Shown one piece after another: positions 26,987 to 36,081 of a DNA stretch of 64,000 nt. A model generated the notes under the pieces. That model did not search any database. It had not been told where the DNA came from and saw only the letters and a list, made by a program, of their open reading frames with translations. How positions within the stretch are numbered: the stretch's first letter is position 1; each line of letters begins with the position of its first letter. This stretch comes from Salinisphaera aquimarina (GTDB lineage Bacteria > Pseudomonadota > Gammaproteobacteria > Nevskiales > Salinisphaeraceae), in NCBI RefSeq assembly GCF_042643355.1, contig NZ_JBHRSS010000001.1:496001-560000 (forward strand). Direction: 5' to 3'. The position numbers were made by a program, and so were the translations under genes.

Positions 26987-27270
26987 CCCGCGTTGACAAT
27001 AAACGAGATCGCAATCAGGCGCTAGAGATGGAGGTGAAAATACTGATTACACTCGCATTTTGACGCGTTGCAGCATGGCACGGATCAGCCGGCCTGTGCG
27101 CGCTGAAACGTTGGTGAGTACAGGGTTTTGTCGCCCTCAGGCGACAGCGTCGGTCCGGCCGCCGCGCGCGCTATTTCTTATGCCCGGATAGTCTCCGGAT
27201 GACGCAGTGCGCGCGTTTGCGCGTTTTGCGCTGGCCGTGTTCTGTTTGCCCTGCGCCGAAGACCGCCGGC

Positions 27271-27300
27271 AAAAAAAACGGGCCGCATCTGGCGGCCCGT
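27271..27300 (-). terminator. Rho-independent terminator after fadE
   Basis: ACGGGCCGC/GCGGCCCGT form a 9-bp stem with a 5-base loop, followed on the minus strand by seven T. It lies 27 bases beyond the fadE stop codon. Confidence 0.92.
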
Positions 27301-27326
27301 TGAGGTGGGTCTGCAAGGTCCAATTC

Positions 27327-29798
27327 TCAGGCCGCGCGAGAGCGGCTCGCGGCCGCCTTCTTTCGCGCTGAACGCATTTCGGCGGGATCGAAATCGTCCA
27401 CATTGATGACGGCCATCTGCAGTTCGTAGAGATCGCGCATGCGCTGCGCTTCGTCGGCGCTGAATACTTCCGCCGCGGCTGCCTGTTCGATCTGCTCGAG
27501 CGGGTGATCGGCGGTCACCTTGTTCTCCTTGCGGGCCGATACGAGTCTCTTCTGCAGATCGGCGCCGTCGAGCGTGGCCTGCATGGCCTGTTCGAACAGC
27601 GCCACGCTTTCGTTCTTGGTCTGCGAGATATAGCAGCGCGGCGTCAGCCGGTCGCGGACAGCGCCGGGCGTCTGCAGCAGCGCGGCGATACGTTGACCGA
27701 GGACATCGCCCGGCACCCGGGCGCTCAGACCCAGCGGGAAGATCAGCACGCCGGCCAGCCACGCGGCGGGGCGATTGGGCAGATGCCGGATTACGCCGGC
27801 GAGTGCGGTCTCGATGGTCGCAAAGGCATCTTCACAGACCCATTGCACGAACGCCAGATCCTCGGCGTGGGCACCATCTTCCACGAAACGTTTGAGGGTG
27901 GCGCTGACGATATAGAGATTGGACAGCACATCGCCGAGCCGTGCGGAAATCGATTCGCGGAATTTCAGGCTGCCGCCCATCGTTGCCATGGCGATATCCG
28001 ATAGCAGCGCAAGATTCGCCGAATAACGGTTCATGGCCTGATAGTAGGGCTTGAGCACGGCGGTGTTGCCGGTGGCCGTGCCCAGTCCGCCGGTGATGCC
28101 CATGACCAGCGATCGTGCGGCGGCGGCGAGGTCGTGGCCGACGTGAGCGTAGAACAGGTCGTCGAAATCGTTCAAAGCCGCCGATTTGTCCGGGTTACCG
28201 GCAGCCTCGATTTCGTCGAGCACATAGGGATGACAGCGGATCGCGCCCTGGCCATAGATCATCATCGACCGGGTCAGGATATTGGCACCCTCGACGGTGA
28301 TGTTCACCGGCGCGGCCTGAAAGCTCCGGGCCACCGGGTTGGACGGGCCGAGCATGACCGCCTTGCCGGCATGGATATCCATCGCGTCCTTGGCGACCTG
28401 CTGGCCCATGGTGGTGACATGGTATTTGGCGATCGCCGAGGCCACCGAGGGTTTTTCGCCCAGGTCCACGGCGTTGGCGGTGAAGCGGCGCACCGACTCG
28501 CAGGCGTAGGTCTTGCCGCCGATTCGCGCCAGTGCTTCCTGGATGCCTTCGAACGCACCGATGGATACATTGAACTGGCGCCGGATGACGGCATAGGCGC
28601 CGGTCAGGCGGGCGTTGCCGATGGCGTCGCCGGTGGAGCCCGAAGGCAGCGAGATCGAGCGCCCGACCGACAGGCATTCCATGAGCATGCGCCAGCCCTG
28701 GCCGATCATTTTCTGGCCGCCGATGATGAAATCCAGCGGCACGAAAACATCCGTGCCCCAGGTCGGCCCGTTCTGGAACGGGGCGCTGGCCGGAAAATGC
28801 CGTCGCCCGGTATGTACGCCTTCGATATCGGTGGGGATCAACGCGCAGGTCACGCCCAGTTCGGTGTCGTCGCCAAGCAGCCCGTCCGGGTCGTACATCT
28901 TGATCGCCAGTCCCAGCACCGTCGCGACCGGAGCCAGAGTGATATAGCGCTTGTTCCAGGTCACCTTTATGCCGACGACCTGCTCGCCGTTCCATTCGCC
29001 CTTGCAGACCACGCCCCGGTCGGGAATGGCGCCGGCGTCGGAGCCGGCGTGCGGGCCGGTGAGGCCGAAGCAGGGGATTTCCTCGCCCACGGCCAGGCGC
29101 GGCAGGTAGTGGTCCTTCTGTGCGTCGGTGCCGTAGTGCATGAGCAGTTCGGCCGGGCCGAGCGAATTGGGCACGGCCACGATCGGGCCGACGGTGCCGC
29201 CGGCCGGCCCGCTGCCGATCTTGGCCAGCACGCAGGAATGCGCATAGGCAGAAAACGCGAGTCCGCCGTAGCGTTTGGGAATGATCATGCCCCAGAACTT
29301 GTTGTCCTTGATGAACTGCCAGGCGGCATCGCTCAGGTCGGCGTCTTCATGGCTGATCTGCCACTCGTCGCAGATGTCCAGCAGCTGCTGGACCGGGCCA
29401 TCCAGAAATGCCTGTTCCTCGTCGGACAATACCGGTGGCGGCAGCTTGTCCAGCCGGCGCCAGTTGGGCGCGCCGGAGAACATTTCGCCTTCCCACCACA
29501 CGCTGCCGGCATCGAGCGCGGTGCGTTCGGTGGCCGAGAGGGTCGGCAGCACCTCGCGGAACAGATCCAGAATCGGCTGCGTGAGCCACGGCTTGCGGAT
29601 GGCCGCGACGTTCAGCGGCACGGCTACCGCGGCAAAGACCAGCCACAGGAACAGGCCGACGCCGAACCCGGTGCTGGTAAGCGTACAGGCCGCCAGCAAG
29701 AGTGCGGTCACCGCCGTCGCCGTCCTGAGGCCGACCCGGTTGTAGGCCAGGGCGAGAAACGCGCCGAGAAAGACAACGATCCAGATGAGCGTCAGCAT
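27327..29798 (-). CDS. fadE: Acyl-CoA dehydrogenase FadE
   Basis: An 823-residue FadE-type acyl-CoA dehydrogenase, the first step of fatty-acid beta-oxidation. Two N-terminal hydrophobic segments (residues 1-60) are followed by the flavin-dependent dehydrogenase core with CFGLTGPHAGSDAG, VTWNKRYITLAPVA and MTVEGANILTRSMMIYGQGAIR-type stretches, and then the FadE-specific C-terminal domain (DUF1974). The length matches E. coli FadE (814). ATG 29798 has GGAG upstream. A perfect 18-bp palindrome sits just upstream of the ribosome site. It is monocistronic by its terminator. Confidence 0.95.
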   Translation of the reverse strand: MLTLIWIVVFLGAFLALAYNRVGLRTATAVTALLLAACTLTSTGFGVGLFLWLVFAAVAVPLNVAAIRKPWLTQPILDLFREVLPTLSATERTALDAGSVWWEGEMFSGAPNWRRLDKLPPPVLSDEEQAFLDGPVQQLLDICDEWQISHEDADLSDAAWQFIKDNKFWGMIIPKRYGGLAFSAYAHSCVLAKIGSGPAGGTVGPIVAVPNSLGPAELLMHYGTDAQKDHYLPRLAVGEEIPCFGLTGPHAGSDAGAIPDRGVVCKGEWNGEQVVGIKVTWNKRYITLAPVATVLGLAIKMYDPDGLLGDDTELGVTCALIPTDIEGVHTGRRHFPASAPFQNGPTWGTDVFVPLDFIIGGQKMIGQGWRMLMECLSVGRSISLPSGSTGDAIGNARLTGAYAVIRRQFNVSIGAFEGIQEALARIGGKTYACESVRRFTANAVDLGEKPSVASAIAKYHVTTMGQQVAKDAMDIHAGKAVMLGPSNPVARSFQAAPVNITVEGANILTRSMMIYGQGAIRCHPYVLDEIEAAGNPDKSAALNDFDDLFYAHVGHDLAAAARSLVMGITGGLGTATGNTAVLKPYYQAMNRYSANLALLSDIAMATMGGSLKFRESISARLGDVLSNLYIVSATLKRFVEDGAHAEDLAFVQWVCEDAFATIETALAGVIRHLPNRPAAWLAGVLIFPLGLSARVPGDVLGQRIAALLQTPGAVRDRLTPRCYISQTKNESVALFEQAMQATLDGADLQKRLVSARKENKVTADHPLEQIEQAAAAEVFSADEAQRMRDLYELQMAVINVDDFDPAEMRSARKKAAASRSRAA

Positions 29799-29810
29799 CG
29801 CGCAACTCCG

Positions 29811-29828
29811 CGGCCGATCGATCGGCCG
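29811..29828. promoter_or_regulatory. Perfect 18-bp palindrome upstream of fadE
   Basis: CGGCCGATCGATCGGCCG reads the same on both strands and ends 12 bases before the fadE start, next to the GGAG ribosome site. It could be an operator or an mRNA hairpin that covers the start region. It does not match the FadR or PsrA consensus as I know them. Confidence 0.4.
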
Positions 29829-29912
29829 GATTGAAAAGGTTCAGTCGAGCATAGGCAATGGCGATCGTGCCCGCAAACCCGTCTGCGGCGGGTATTTCGC
29901 TGTCGTTTCAGT

Positions 29913-30803
29913 TCACTCGTGGGCGCTCAGAAAAGCGCAAATCGCATCCGCGAGCGCTTCGGGCCGCTGGATATGCAGCATATGGCCGCAACGCTCGAGC
30001 ACGACATGCTCGACGGTGGTGAAACAGGCGCGTCGACGGGCCATTTCCTCGTCGTCGATGACGAATCGCATCATCGAACCGGCGGCATCGATGCACAGCA
30101 CAGCGGCGCTGACCTCGCGCCAGAGCGCCATGGCTTCATCCGCGCGAAAACCGTAGGCGGCAGTGGCCCGGTGCCAGACGTCGTGGTTCATGCGCCGGCG
30201 CTCGGTGTCGTCGACCGATTCCGACCAGCGTTCGGCCAGCGTGGCCAGTTCGTTGTCGTCGAGCTCCGGATAGCGCTTGCCGATACGTTGGGCGATAGCG
30301 GCGGTGTCGTCGTATACCCGCTCGATCGGCGGCGAGGCCTGCGCATCCAGCCAGCGCCGGTAGCGTCTCGCGGTCTCGGCGGTGTCGGCATCGGGCACGT
30401 TCAGGCTGTCGAGTGTGACCAGATGCGACACGCGGTGCGGACGCACGCCGGCGTACTGGCTGGCGACCTGGCCTCCCATGCTGTGGCCGACCAGGATGAC
30501 GCGCTGATCGGCTGCGCCGACGACGTTGTCGATGAGCCGTTCCAGATCGACCAGGTATTCCGGGAACCAGTAAGTGTTGTCGATGGATTGGGTCTGGCCG
30601 TGGCCGCGCCAGTCCGGGACGATGAAACGATAATGCCCGGGCACGCGGGCGTCGATGGCATCGACCAGGGCTGCGAAGCTGGCCCCGGTATCGAGCAGTC
30701 CGTGCAGCAGTACGATGGGCGTGCCGTCGGCCGGCCCGGCTTCGCGCACGGCATAGCGAAGTGCGCCGAGTTGACGAAAGGTGACGTGTTCGAGAAGGGT
30801 CAT
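29913..30803 (-). CDS. Alpha/beta hydrolase
   Basis: A 296-residue alpha/beta-hydrolase-fold protein. The oxyanion region is LLHGLLDTG (residues 32-40), the nucleophile elbow is VGHSMGG with Ser108, and the catalytic His is in ERCGHMLHIQRPEAL near the C-terminus. The substrate is unknown. Its ATG overlaps the stop of the EamA transporter gene by 4 bp, so it is the last gene of the leftward cluster that starts with the ATP-grasp gene. Confidence 0.88.
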   Translation of the reverse strand: MTLLEHVTFRQLGALRYAVREAGPADGTPIVLLHGLLDTGASFAALVDAIDARVPGHYRFIVPDWRGHGQTQSIDNTYWFPEYLVDLERLIDNVVGAADQRVILVGHSMGGQVASQYAGVRPHRVSHLVTLDSLNVPDADTAETARRYRRWLDAQASPPIERVYDDTAAIAQRIGKRYPELDDNELATLAERWSESVDDTERRRMNHDVWHRATAAYGFRADEAMALWREVSAAVLCIDAAGSMMRFVIDDEEMARRRACFTTVEHVVLERCGHMLHIQRPEALADAICAFLSAHE

Positions 30804-31663
30804 GCCGGTACGCTTCGAAGTCGGTTCACCTGGGCCTGGCGGGCATAGAACGCCGCCAGCGCGCCCAGGATGATGGCAATGGCGAGCAGGGTGGTCGCAG
30901 TGGGCGCTTCAGCCAGCCACAGCCATGCCCAGAGCGTGCCGAACACGGTCTCCAGGAGCATCAGCAGGCTGACTTCCGGCGCCGGCAGATAGCGCGGACC
31001 GCGGCCGATCAGGCCGAAGGCGAGCGGCAGCACCACGGCCATGGCCGCCAGGGCGCCGAGCCCCGTCGTGTCGAGCGACAGCGGCGATGCCGGCCATGCG
31101 GATGCCAGCGCGATCAAGGCGCCGCCCAGCGCCAGTCCCGGCAGGGTGTCGCCGTCGCCGGTGGCTCGCATGACCACGAATGTGGCGCCGAACACAGCCG
31201 CCGTGGCGACTCCGATCAGGCGCCCGAAGCCGCTGCCGGCACCGCCCACGGCGATCAGGAACAGACCGAGTGCGATCACCGCCGACACCACCCAGACCCG
31301 CAGCGGCGCGCGTTCGCGCAGAAACACGGTGCTCAGCAGTGCGGCAAAGATGGACGCCGTGGCCAGACACCCCAGGGTGTCGGCGACCGAGGTGTTCGCG
31401 AGCGCGGTGACGAACAGGATATTGCTGAGCGCGAACAGCACACCCAGCCCCCAACCCTGCGGACGCCGCAGCTGTCGGAGCATTGCGGTGGTGCCGCGGT
31501 CGCGAATCACGATATAAGCGAACAGGCCCACGCCCATGGCCAGTCCACGCCAGAACAGGGTGGTCGCCAGATCGGCGCCGAGCAGACGAATCAGGATCGA
31601 ATCCGGACTGAGCACGAGTACCCCGGCCGCGGTCAGGGCGATGCCGCGGGCGCGCGCCGTCAA
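30800..31663 (-). CDS. EamA/DMT-family transporter
   Basis: A protein of about 287 residues with ten predicted membrane helices and two EamA repeats; an internal repeat boundary lies near GVATAAVFGATFVVMRA. Members export amino acids, metabolites or purines. The reading frame continues upstream into the metallopeptidase gene, but no ATG fits; TTG at 31663 gives the usual family length and avoids the overlap. It is coupled by 4 bp to the hydrolase gene. In this cluster it could export the product of the ATP-grasp enzyme, which is an inference. Confidence 0.8.
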   Translation of the reverse strand: MTARARGIALTAAGVLVLSPDSILIRLLGADLATTLFWRGLAMGVGLFAYIVIRDRGTTAMLRQLRRPQGWGLGVLFALSNILFVTALANTSVADTLGCLATASIFAALLSTVFLRERAPLRVWVVSAVIALGLFLIAVGGAGSGFGRLIGVATAAVFGATFVVMRATGDGDTLPGLALGGALIALASAWPASPLSLDTTGLGALAAMAVVLPLAFGLIGRGPRYLPAPEVSLLMLLETVFGTLWAWLWLAEAPTATTLLAIAIILGALAAFYARQAQVNRLRSVPA

Positions 31664-31700
31664 AGTGCCTGCCCGGGGCGAGTCGGCTCGATCGATGCGA

Positions 31701-32768
31701 TCAGCGCGCCGGATTCTCGTAGCCGTCGACCACGCGATGGATGAAGCCGAGTTTTTCGTAGGCGCGCGCCGGCAGCACGAATGGATAGGCATCCGGCAGA
31801 CCCATGCTGCGATTGACCGCGTTCATGCCGATCGCCAGATGGGTCCAGCGGTGACTGAGTGCATCGAAGTCGCTGCTGTCGCGCTGCCACGGCGGCGCGG
31901 CCACCAGTTGGTACTCGGTCGCGGTTTCCAGCGTGTCGCGGATGTGCAGATAGTGCGCCCATGATTCGGCCCAGTCCTCCCAAGGATGGGACGAAGCATA
32001 GGGGGTCACGAAGTGCGCCTGCCAGTCCGCGGGCGCGCCCTGGCTATAGTGCTGCTGGAGTGCGGCACCGTAGTCGGCGCGTTCATCGCCGAACAGGGCG
32101 CGGTATTCGTCGATCCTCGGCGTATTGTCGATCAGCCGGGCCCAGTAGTAGTGCCCGATCTCGTGCCGGAAATGACCCAGCAGGGTGCGGTAGTGCTCGC
32201 CCATCTGTTCGCGCATGCGCGCCCGGGCGACATCGTCGGCTTCCGCGATATTGATGGTGATCAGGCCGTTGGCATGGCCGGTATTGATCTGGGCCTGGCC
32301 GGCGAGCCGTTCGGTGAATTCGGTATTGGCGTCCCGGTCGGCAAGAAAATCGAAGGCCAGGCCGTTGTCGGGATCCTGGTCGCGGCCGATGATCGGCAGA
32401 CCCAGCTGCATTAGGTTGTAGACCAGATGCCGCTTGGACGCCTCGAGCTTGGCCCAGAGCGCGTGGTGACGGGGCTCGGTGAGATCGGGAATCGTGCGCG
32501 TGAGCCGACAGGACGGGCACAGGCAGTGCGGGGACTCTTCCGGCACCAGCCAGTTGCAGACATTGTGATCGCTGTAGTTGGTGCACAGCCGGTAGATACG
32601 ACCGAGCACGCTGCCGGCCGGCGGTACCTGCCAGCGGCCATCACCGAGCGGTTCCAGCGAGGTCAGTCGCCGGGCTTCGGGCAGGAAGCCCAGACGGCGT
32701 TCGCAGCGCAGACAGCGGGTGTTGTTGAAGAATATCGAATTGCCGCACTGGCAATAGAAGTCGAGCAT
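31701..32768 (-). CDS. Zinc-ribbon metallopeptidase (PF10005-like)
   Basis: A 355-residue protein. The N-terminus has cysteine pairs of zinc-ribbon type (C6/C8, C19/C22, then CNW...CLCPSC). A HEIGH metalloprotease motif at residues 202-206 is followed by YYW, and downstream ESWAHYLHI may supply a third ligand. This is the pattern of the putative zinc-binding peptidases of the DUF2248/PF10005 group. Homologues are often encoded beside circularly permuted ATP-grasp and alpha-E genes, as here. Substrate unknown. It starts 70 bp after the alpha-E gene ends. Confidence 0.85.
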   Translation of the reverse strand: MLDFYCQCGNSIFFNNTRCLRCERRLGFLPEARRLTSLEPLGDGRWQVPPAGSVLGRIYRLCTNYSDHNVCNWLVPEESPHCLCPSCRLTRTIPDLTEPRHHALWAKLEASKRHLVYNLMQLGLPIIGRDQDPDNGLAFDFLADRDANTEFTERLAGQAQINTGHANGLITINIAEADDVARARMREQMGEHYRTLLGHFRHEIGHYYWARLIDNTPRIDEYRALFGDERADYGAALQQHYSQGAPADWQAHFVTPYASSHPWEDWAESWAHYLHIRDTLETATEYQLVAAPPWQRDSSDFDALSHRWTHLAIGMNAVNRSMGLPDAYPFVLPARAYEKLGFIHRVVDGYENPAR

Positions 32769-32838
32769 CGAATATGTCCGGTCGCGGTGACCTGTGAAAT
32801 GGCGCCCCGCGCGGTGCGCCGGCTGAATTACTCTGAGC

Positions 32839-33765
32839 CTAGTGCTGAAAGTATCGGCTCTGAATCACGTCGTTGAAGCGGTTCAACTCGATCTGCATAC
32901 GGTCGAGAAACTCGCTCAGACGATGACCGCTGAGACGGCTGAAATCCGCGTTGGAGAGTACATCCAGGGCGATATTCAGTTGTGCGGTGCAGGGGCTTGA
33001 ATTGGGCAGTCGTGCCAGCCGTGCACCCGCTTGGTGCAGACAGAAACGCGTCGACCGGGGAAAGGCGACGTCGGAGAGCAGAAAACGCACCACGCCGGGG
33101 CCGGTGACTCGTGTGCGCACGTGCCGCCGGTACATCTGGAAGGCGCTCAGTGACTTGAGCACGCTGATCCATTGCACATTCTGGTAAGGGAGCAGGTCGC
33201 CGGTTTCGTCGGTGAGCAGGTCGCTGCTGCGCACGTCGATCACGCGTGTGGTCATGTCGGCGCGCTCGATCGACATGCCCAGAGTGAGCATGTCGTAGGC
33301 GGCGTCCCGACTCATGCCCGATTCGATCTGGCCCCAGGTCAGGCGCGCGGTATGAACCACGCGATCCATCACCCGACTGCGCGCGAGCCGGCGCTCGATC
33401 TGCTGGCCCTCGTCGGCCATGAACAGATGCAGGCCGTTGATCTCCTCCCACACCTCGCGCGGAATGAGGTCGCGGGCGCTGCGCAGATTCTCGCGCGCGG
33501 AGGCCACCGAACTGGCGATCGAGCCGGGATGGGCGCGATCGCTCGTGAGAAAGCGCATCACACAGGTTTCGCTGCCGTCCGGATAGCGCTCGGCGAACAG
33601 ATCGTCGGCGCCGACGATTTCGACCAGCGCGCGCCAGTCGAACTCGGTCTGCCGGGGCAGATCCAGCAGCAGCAGGGTGGTGGCATTGATCAGGCGCGCG
33701 CTGGATTCGGCACGTTCCAGATAGCGCCCGACCCAGAACAGATTCTGTGCAAGTCGTGACAACAC
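32839..33765 (-). CDS. Alpha-E domain protein (COG2307-like)
   Basis: A 308-residue all-helical protein of the alpha-E family. It begins MLSRLAQNLFWVGRYLERAE, the diagnostic family start, and contains MSRDAAYDMLTLGMSIERADMTTRVIDVRS. It is always found with the circularly permuted ATP-grasp protein, here separated by only 2 bp, so they probably form one enzyme system. The ATP-grasp/alpha-E pair has been proposed to make a small peptide or peptide-like metabolite; the product is not known. Confidence 0.92.
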   Translation of the reverse strand: MLSRLAQNLFWVGRYLERAESSARLINATTLLLLDLPRQTEFDWRALVEIVGADDLFAERYPDGSETCVMRFLTSDRAHPGSIASSVASARENLRSARDLIPREVWEEINGLHLFMADEGQQIERRLARSRVMDRVVHTARLTWGQIESGMSRDAAYDMLTLGMSIERADMTTRVIDVRSSDLLTDETGDLLPYQNVQWISVLKSLSAFQMYRRHVRTRVTGPGVVRFLLSDVAFPRSTRFCLHQAGARLARLPNSSPCTAQLNIALDVLSNADFSRLSGHRLSEFLDRMQIELNRFNDVIQSRYFQH

Positions 33766-33767
33766 GG

Positions 33768-35225
33768 TCAGTGCTCCTCGTCCTGGACGATCCAGGTGTC
33801 CTTGCTGCCGCCGCCCTGGGAGCTGTTCACCACCAGCGAGCCTTCGCGCAGCGCCACCCGCGTGAGCCCGCCCATGGTCACGAAACCGCCGCCGTCGGGG
33901 CGCGAGACGATGAAAGGCCGCAGGTCCACGTGGCGGGGCGCGGCGCAGCCGTCGATCAGGGTGGGGGAGGTGGACAGCGCCAGCGTGGGCTGGGCGATGT
34001 AGTTACGCGGATTGCGCTTGATCAGGTCGGCGAACTGGGCGCGCTCGGCGTCGGTCGCGCGCGGGCCGATGAGCATGCCGTAGCCGCCGGATTCGTTGGC
34101 GGGCTTGACCACGAGCTTGTCCAGGTTCGCCAGCACATGTGCGCGTTGCTTGGGATCCATGCACAGAAAGGTCGGCACATTCGGCAACTTGATGTCTTCA
34201 TCCAGGTAGTAGCGGATCATCTCGGGCACGTAGGCGTAGACGACCTTGTCGTCGGCCACGCCGGCCCCCGGTGCGTTGGCGATGGCGACGTTGCCCGCGC
34301 GCCAGGCCCGCATCAGCCCTTTCGTGCCGAGCATGGAGTCGGGGCGAAAGGCTTCGGGGTCGATGAAGGCATCGTCGACGCGCCGGTAGATGACGTCCAC
34401 CCGCTGTGGCCCGAAGATGGTGTGCGAGTAGACACAGTCATCACGATCCACATACAGGTCGCTGCCCTGTACCAGTTCCGCGCCCATCTGGCCGGCGAGC
34501 CAGACGTGCTCGAAGAACGCCGAGTTGTAGACGCCGGGCGTGAGTACTGCGACGTTCGGGGTCACATCCTTGCGCGGCGACAACGCATTCAGCGCATCGA
34601 GCAGCTCGCTGGCGTAGTCGTCCACGGGCAGGATCGTATGGCGTTCGAACAGTTCCGGAAACACCCGTTTCGAAACCAGCCGGTTCTCGACCATGTAGGA
34701 CACGCCGGAGGGCACGCGCAGGTTGTCCTCCAGCACGTAGAAGTCGCCCTGGCCGTCGCGGACCAGATCCGAGCCGCAGATATGCGCCCAGATATCGCCC
34801 GGCGGCCGGATGCCCACACATTCCGGGCGGAAGTTCACCGAGTGCTCGAGCACTTCGCGCGGAAATACGCCGTCGGCGATGATCTTCTGCTCGCCGTAGA
34901 GATCGGCAATGAACATGTTGAGCGCGGTGACCCGCTGCAGCAGGCCGTCGCGTACCCGCTGCCATTCGGTCTCGCCGATTGTGCGGGGCAGCACGTCGAA
35001 GGGCCAGGCGCGGTCGATCATGCCGGCATCGGAGTACACCGTGAAGGTGATGCCCATGGCTTTGATCGACAGATCGGCCGCGGTACGCCGGTTGCTCAGT
35101 TCGGGGCCGCCGAATTCCCCCAGCTGGCGAATCAGGCCACGCGCCGATGCTCGGGGCGACCCGCCGTCGTCGAACAGCTCATCAAAGAAGCCGGGGCTGC
35201 GATAACCCTGCCAGAAGTCATTCAT
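33768..35225 (-). CDS. Circularly permuted ATP-grasp type 2 protein (COG2308-like)
   Basis: A 485-residue protein of the circularly permuted ATP-grasp family, proposed amidoligases. Visible family motifs are HVNFRPECVGIRPP-type sequence (SVNFRPECVGIRPPGD), DLVRDGQGDFYVLEDNLRVPSGVSYM, DVIYRRVDDAFIDPEAF and VVKPANESGGYGMLIGP, which holds the nucleotide-binding lysine. It is the first gene of a leftward cluster and diverges from minC over 109 bp. The transglutaminase-like and proteasome-like (Anbu) genes often found with it are absent here. Confidence 0.92.
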   Translation of the reverse strand: MNDFWQGYRSPGFFDELFDDGGSPRASARGLIRQLGEFGGPELSNRRTAADLSIKAMGITFTVYSDAGMIDRAWPFDVLPRTIGETEWQRVRDGLLQRVTALNMFIADLYGEQKIIADGVFPREVLEHSVNFRPECVGIRPPGDIWAHICGSDLVRDGQGDFYVLEDNLRVPSGVSYMVENRLVSKRVFPELFERHTILPVDDYASELLDALNALSPRKDVTPNVAVLTPGVYNSAFFEHVWLAGQMGAELVQGSDLYVDRDDCVYSHTIFGPQRVDVIYRRVDDAFIDPEAFRPDSMLGTKGLMRAWRAGNVAIANAPGAGVADDKVVYAYVPEMIRYYLDEDIKLPNVPTFLCMDPKQRAHVLANLDKLVVKPANESGGYGMLIGPRATDAERAQFADLIKRNPRNYIAQPTLALSTSPTLIDGCAAPRHVDLRPFIVSRPDGGGFVTMGGLTRVALREGSLVVNSSQGGGSKDTWIVQDEEH

Positions 35226-35334
35226 GGGATAGGTTCAAGCAATCGTGTGAGGGATAGAGTACCGCTATTTTCTATGCAAGACGCAGACCATGAGCATGCT
35301 AGAATCCCGCATTGTTTTGAACGTGACTTAGCAC

Positions 35335-36078
35335 ATGGCGGGTACAACTACCGCGGCGGCTGCCGGCGTCGTGTTCAAGGGTCGGATGATGACGATTACG
35401 GTGCTCGAGGTTCGCGAAACCGACAGCGACCGCATCGCCAAGCAGATCGACGACCAGTTGAAACGCACGCCCGGTTTCTTCTCACGCATGCCGGTGCTGC
35501 TGTCGCTGCCGGACGCGCTCCCCGATCTGGCCGCCCTGGGGAACATCGTGCGCGATGCCGGGCTGATGCTGGTCGGCGTGCTCGACCCGAACGAGCAGGT
35601 GGCGGCTGCCGCCGCGGATGCAGGCCTGAGCGTTATTGCCTCGCCCACCCGTGGCAGCAACGGTGCCGAGCGCGCGCGCAAATCCGCGCCGGAGCCTAAA
35701 GACAGCCCGCCACCGGCCCGGGACAACGATGCACCGGAATCCGCGAAAACACCCACACGCCTTGTGACGCGGCCGGTGCGCTCCGGCCAGCAGATCTATG
35801 CGCGTGGCGGCGATCTTGTCATCGCAAGCTCGGTCAGCGAAGGTGCGGAAATATTGGCCGACGGGCATATCCATATTTACGGTGCGCTGCGTGGGCGCGC
35901 ACTGGCCGGCGCGAGCGGAGACACGCAGGCGCGTATCTTCTGCCGCCGCTTCGAGCCGGATCTGGTCGCCATCGCCGGCTGTTACAAGGTCGCCGATGCC
36001 ATAGACGAGGGCGTACGTTCCAGGGCCGTTCAGGTATCTCTGGAGCATGACAACTTGACCATAGAATTGCAGGAGTAG
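35335..36078 (+). CDS. minC: Septum site-determining protein MinC
   Basis: A 247-residue MinC that blocks FtsZ assembly away from midcell. The N-terminal domain starts VVFKGRMMTITVLEV and the C-terminal beta-helix domain contains VRSGQQIYARGGDLVIASSVSEGAEILADGHIHIYGALRGRALAG with the RGRAxAG signature. A Pro/Ser/Ala-rich linker joins them. ATG 35335 lacks a clear ribosome site but is needed to include the conserved first strand. A TAGAAT box at 35300-35305 may be its -10. It heads minCDE. Confidence 0.95.
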   Translation: MAGTTTAAAAGVVFKGRMMTITVLEVRETDSDRIAKQIDDQLKRTPGFFSRMPVLLSLPDALPDLAALGNIVRDAGLMLVGVLDPNEQVAAAAADAGLSVIASPTRGSNGAERARKSAPEPKDSPPPARDNDAPESAKTPTRLVTRPVRSGQQIYARGGDLVIASSVSEGAEILADGHIHIYGALRGRALAGASGDTQARIFCRRFEPDLVAIAGCYKVADAIDEGVRSRAVQVSLEHDNLTIELQE

Positions 36079-36081
36079 CGA

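Larger units (their letters stand above)
26928..27326. other. Intergenic region: leader of the Ig-like lipoprotein and fadE terminator
   Basis: These 399 bases hold the upstream region of the leftward lipoprotein gene, including a double hairpin at 26952-26986, and the fadE terminator at 27271-27300. A small GTCGCC/GGCGAC hairpin sits at 27130-27145 without a T-run. I see no gene in it. Confidence 0.6.
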
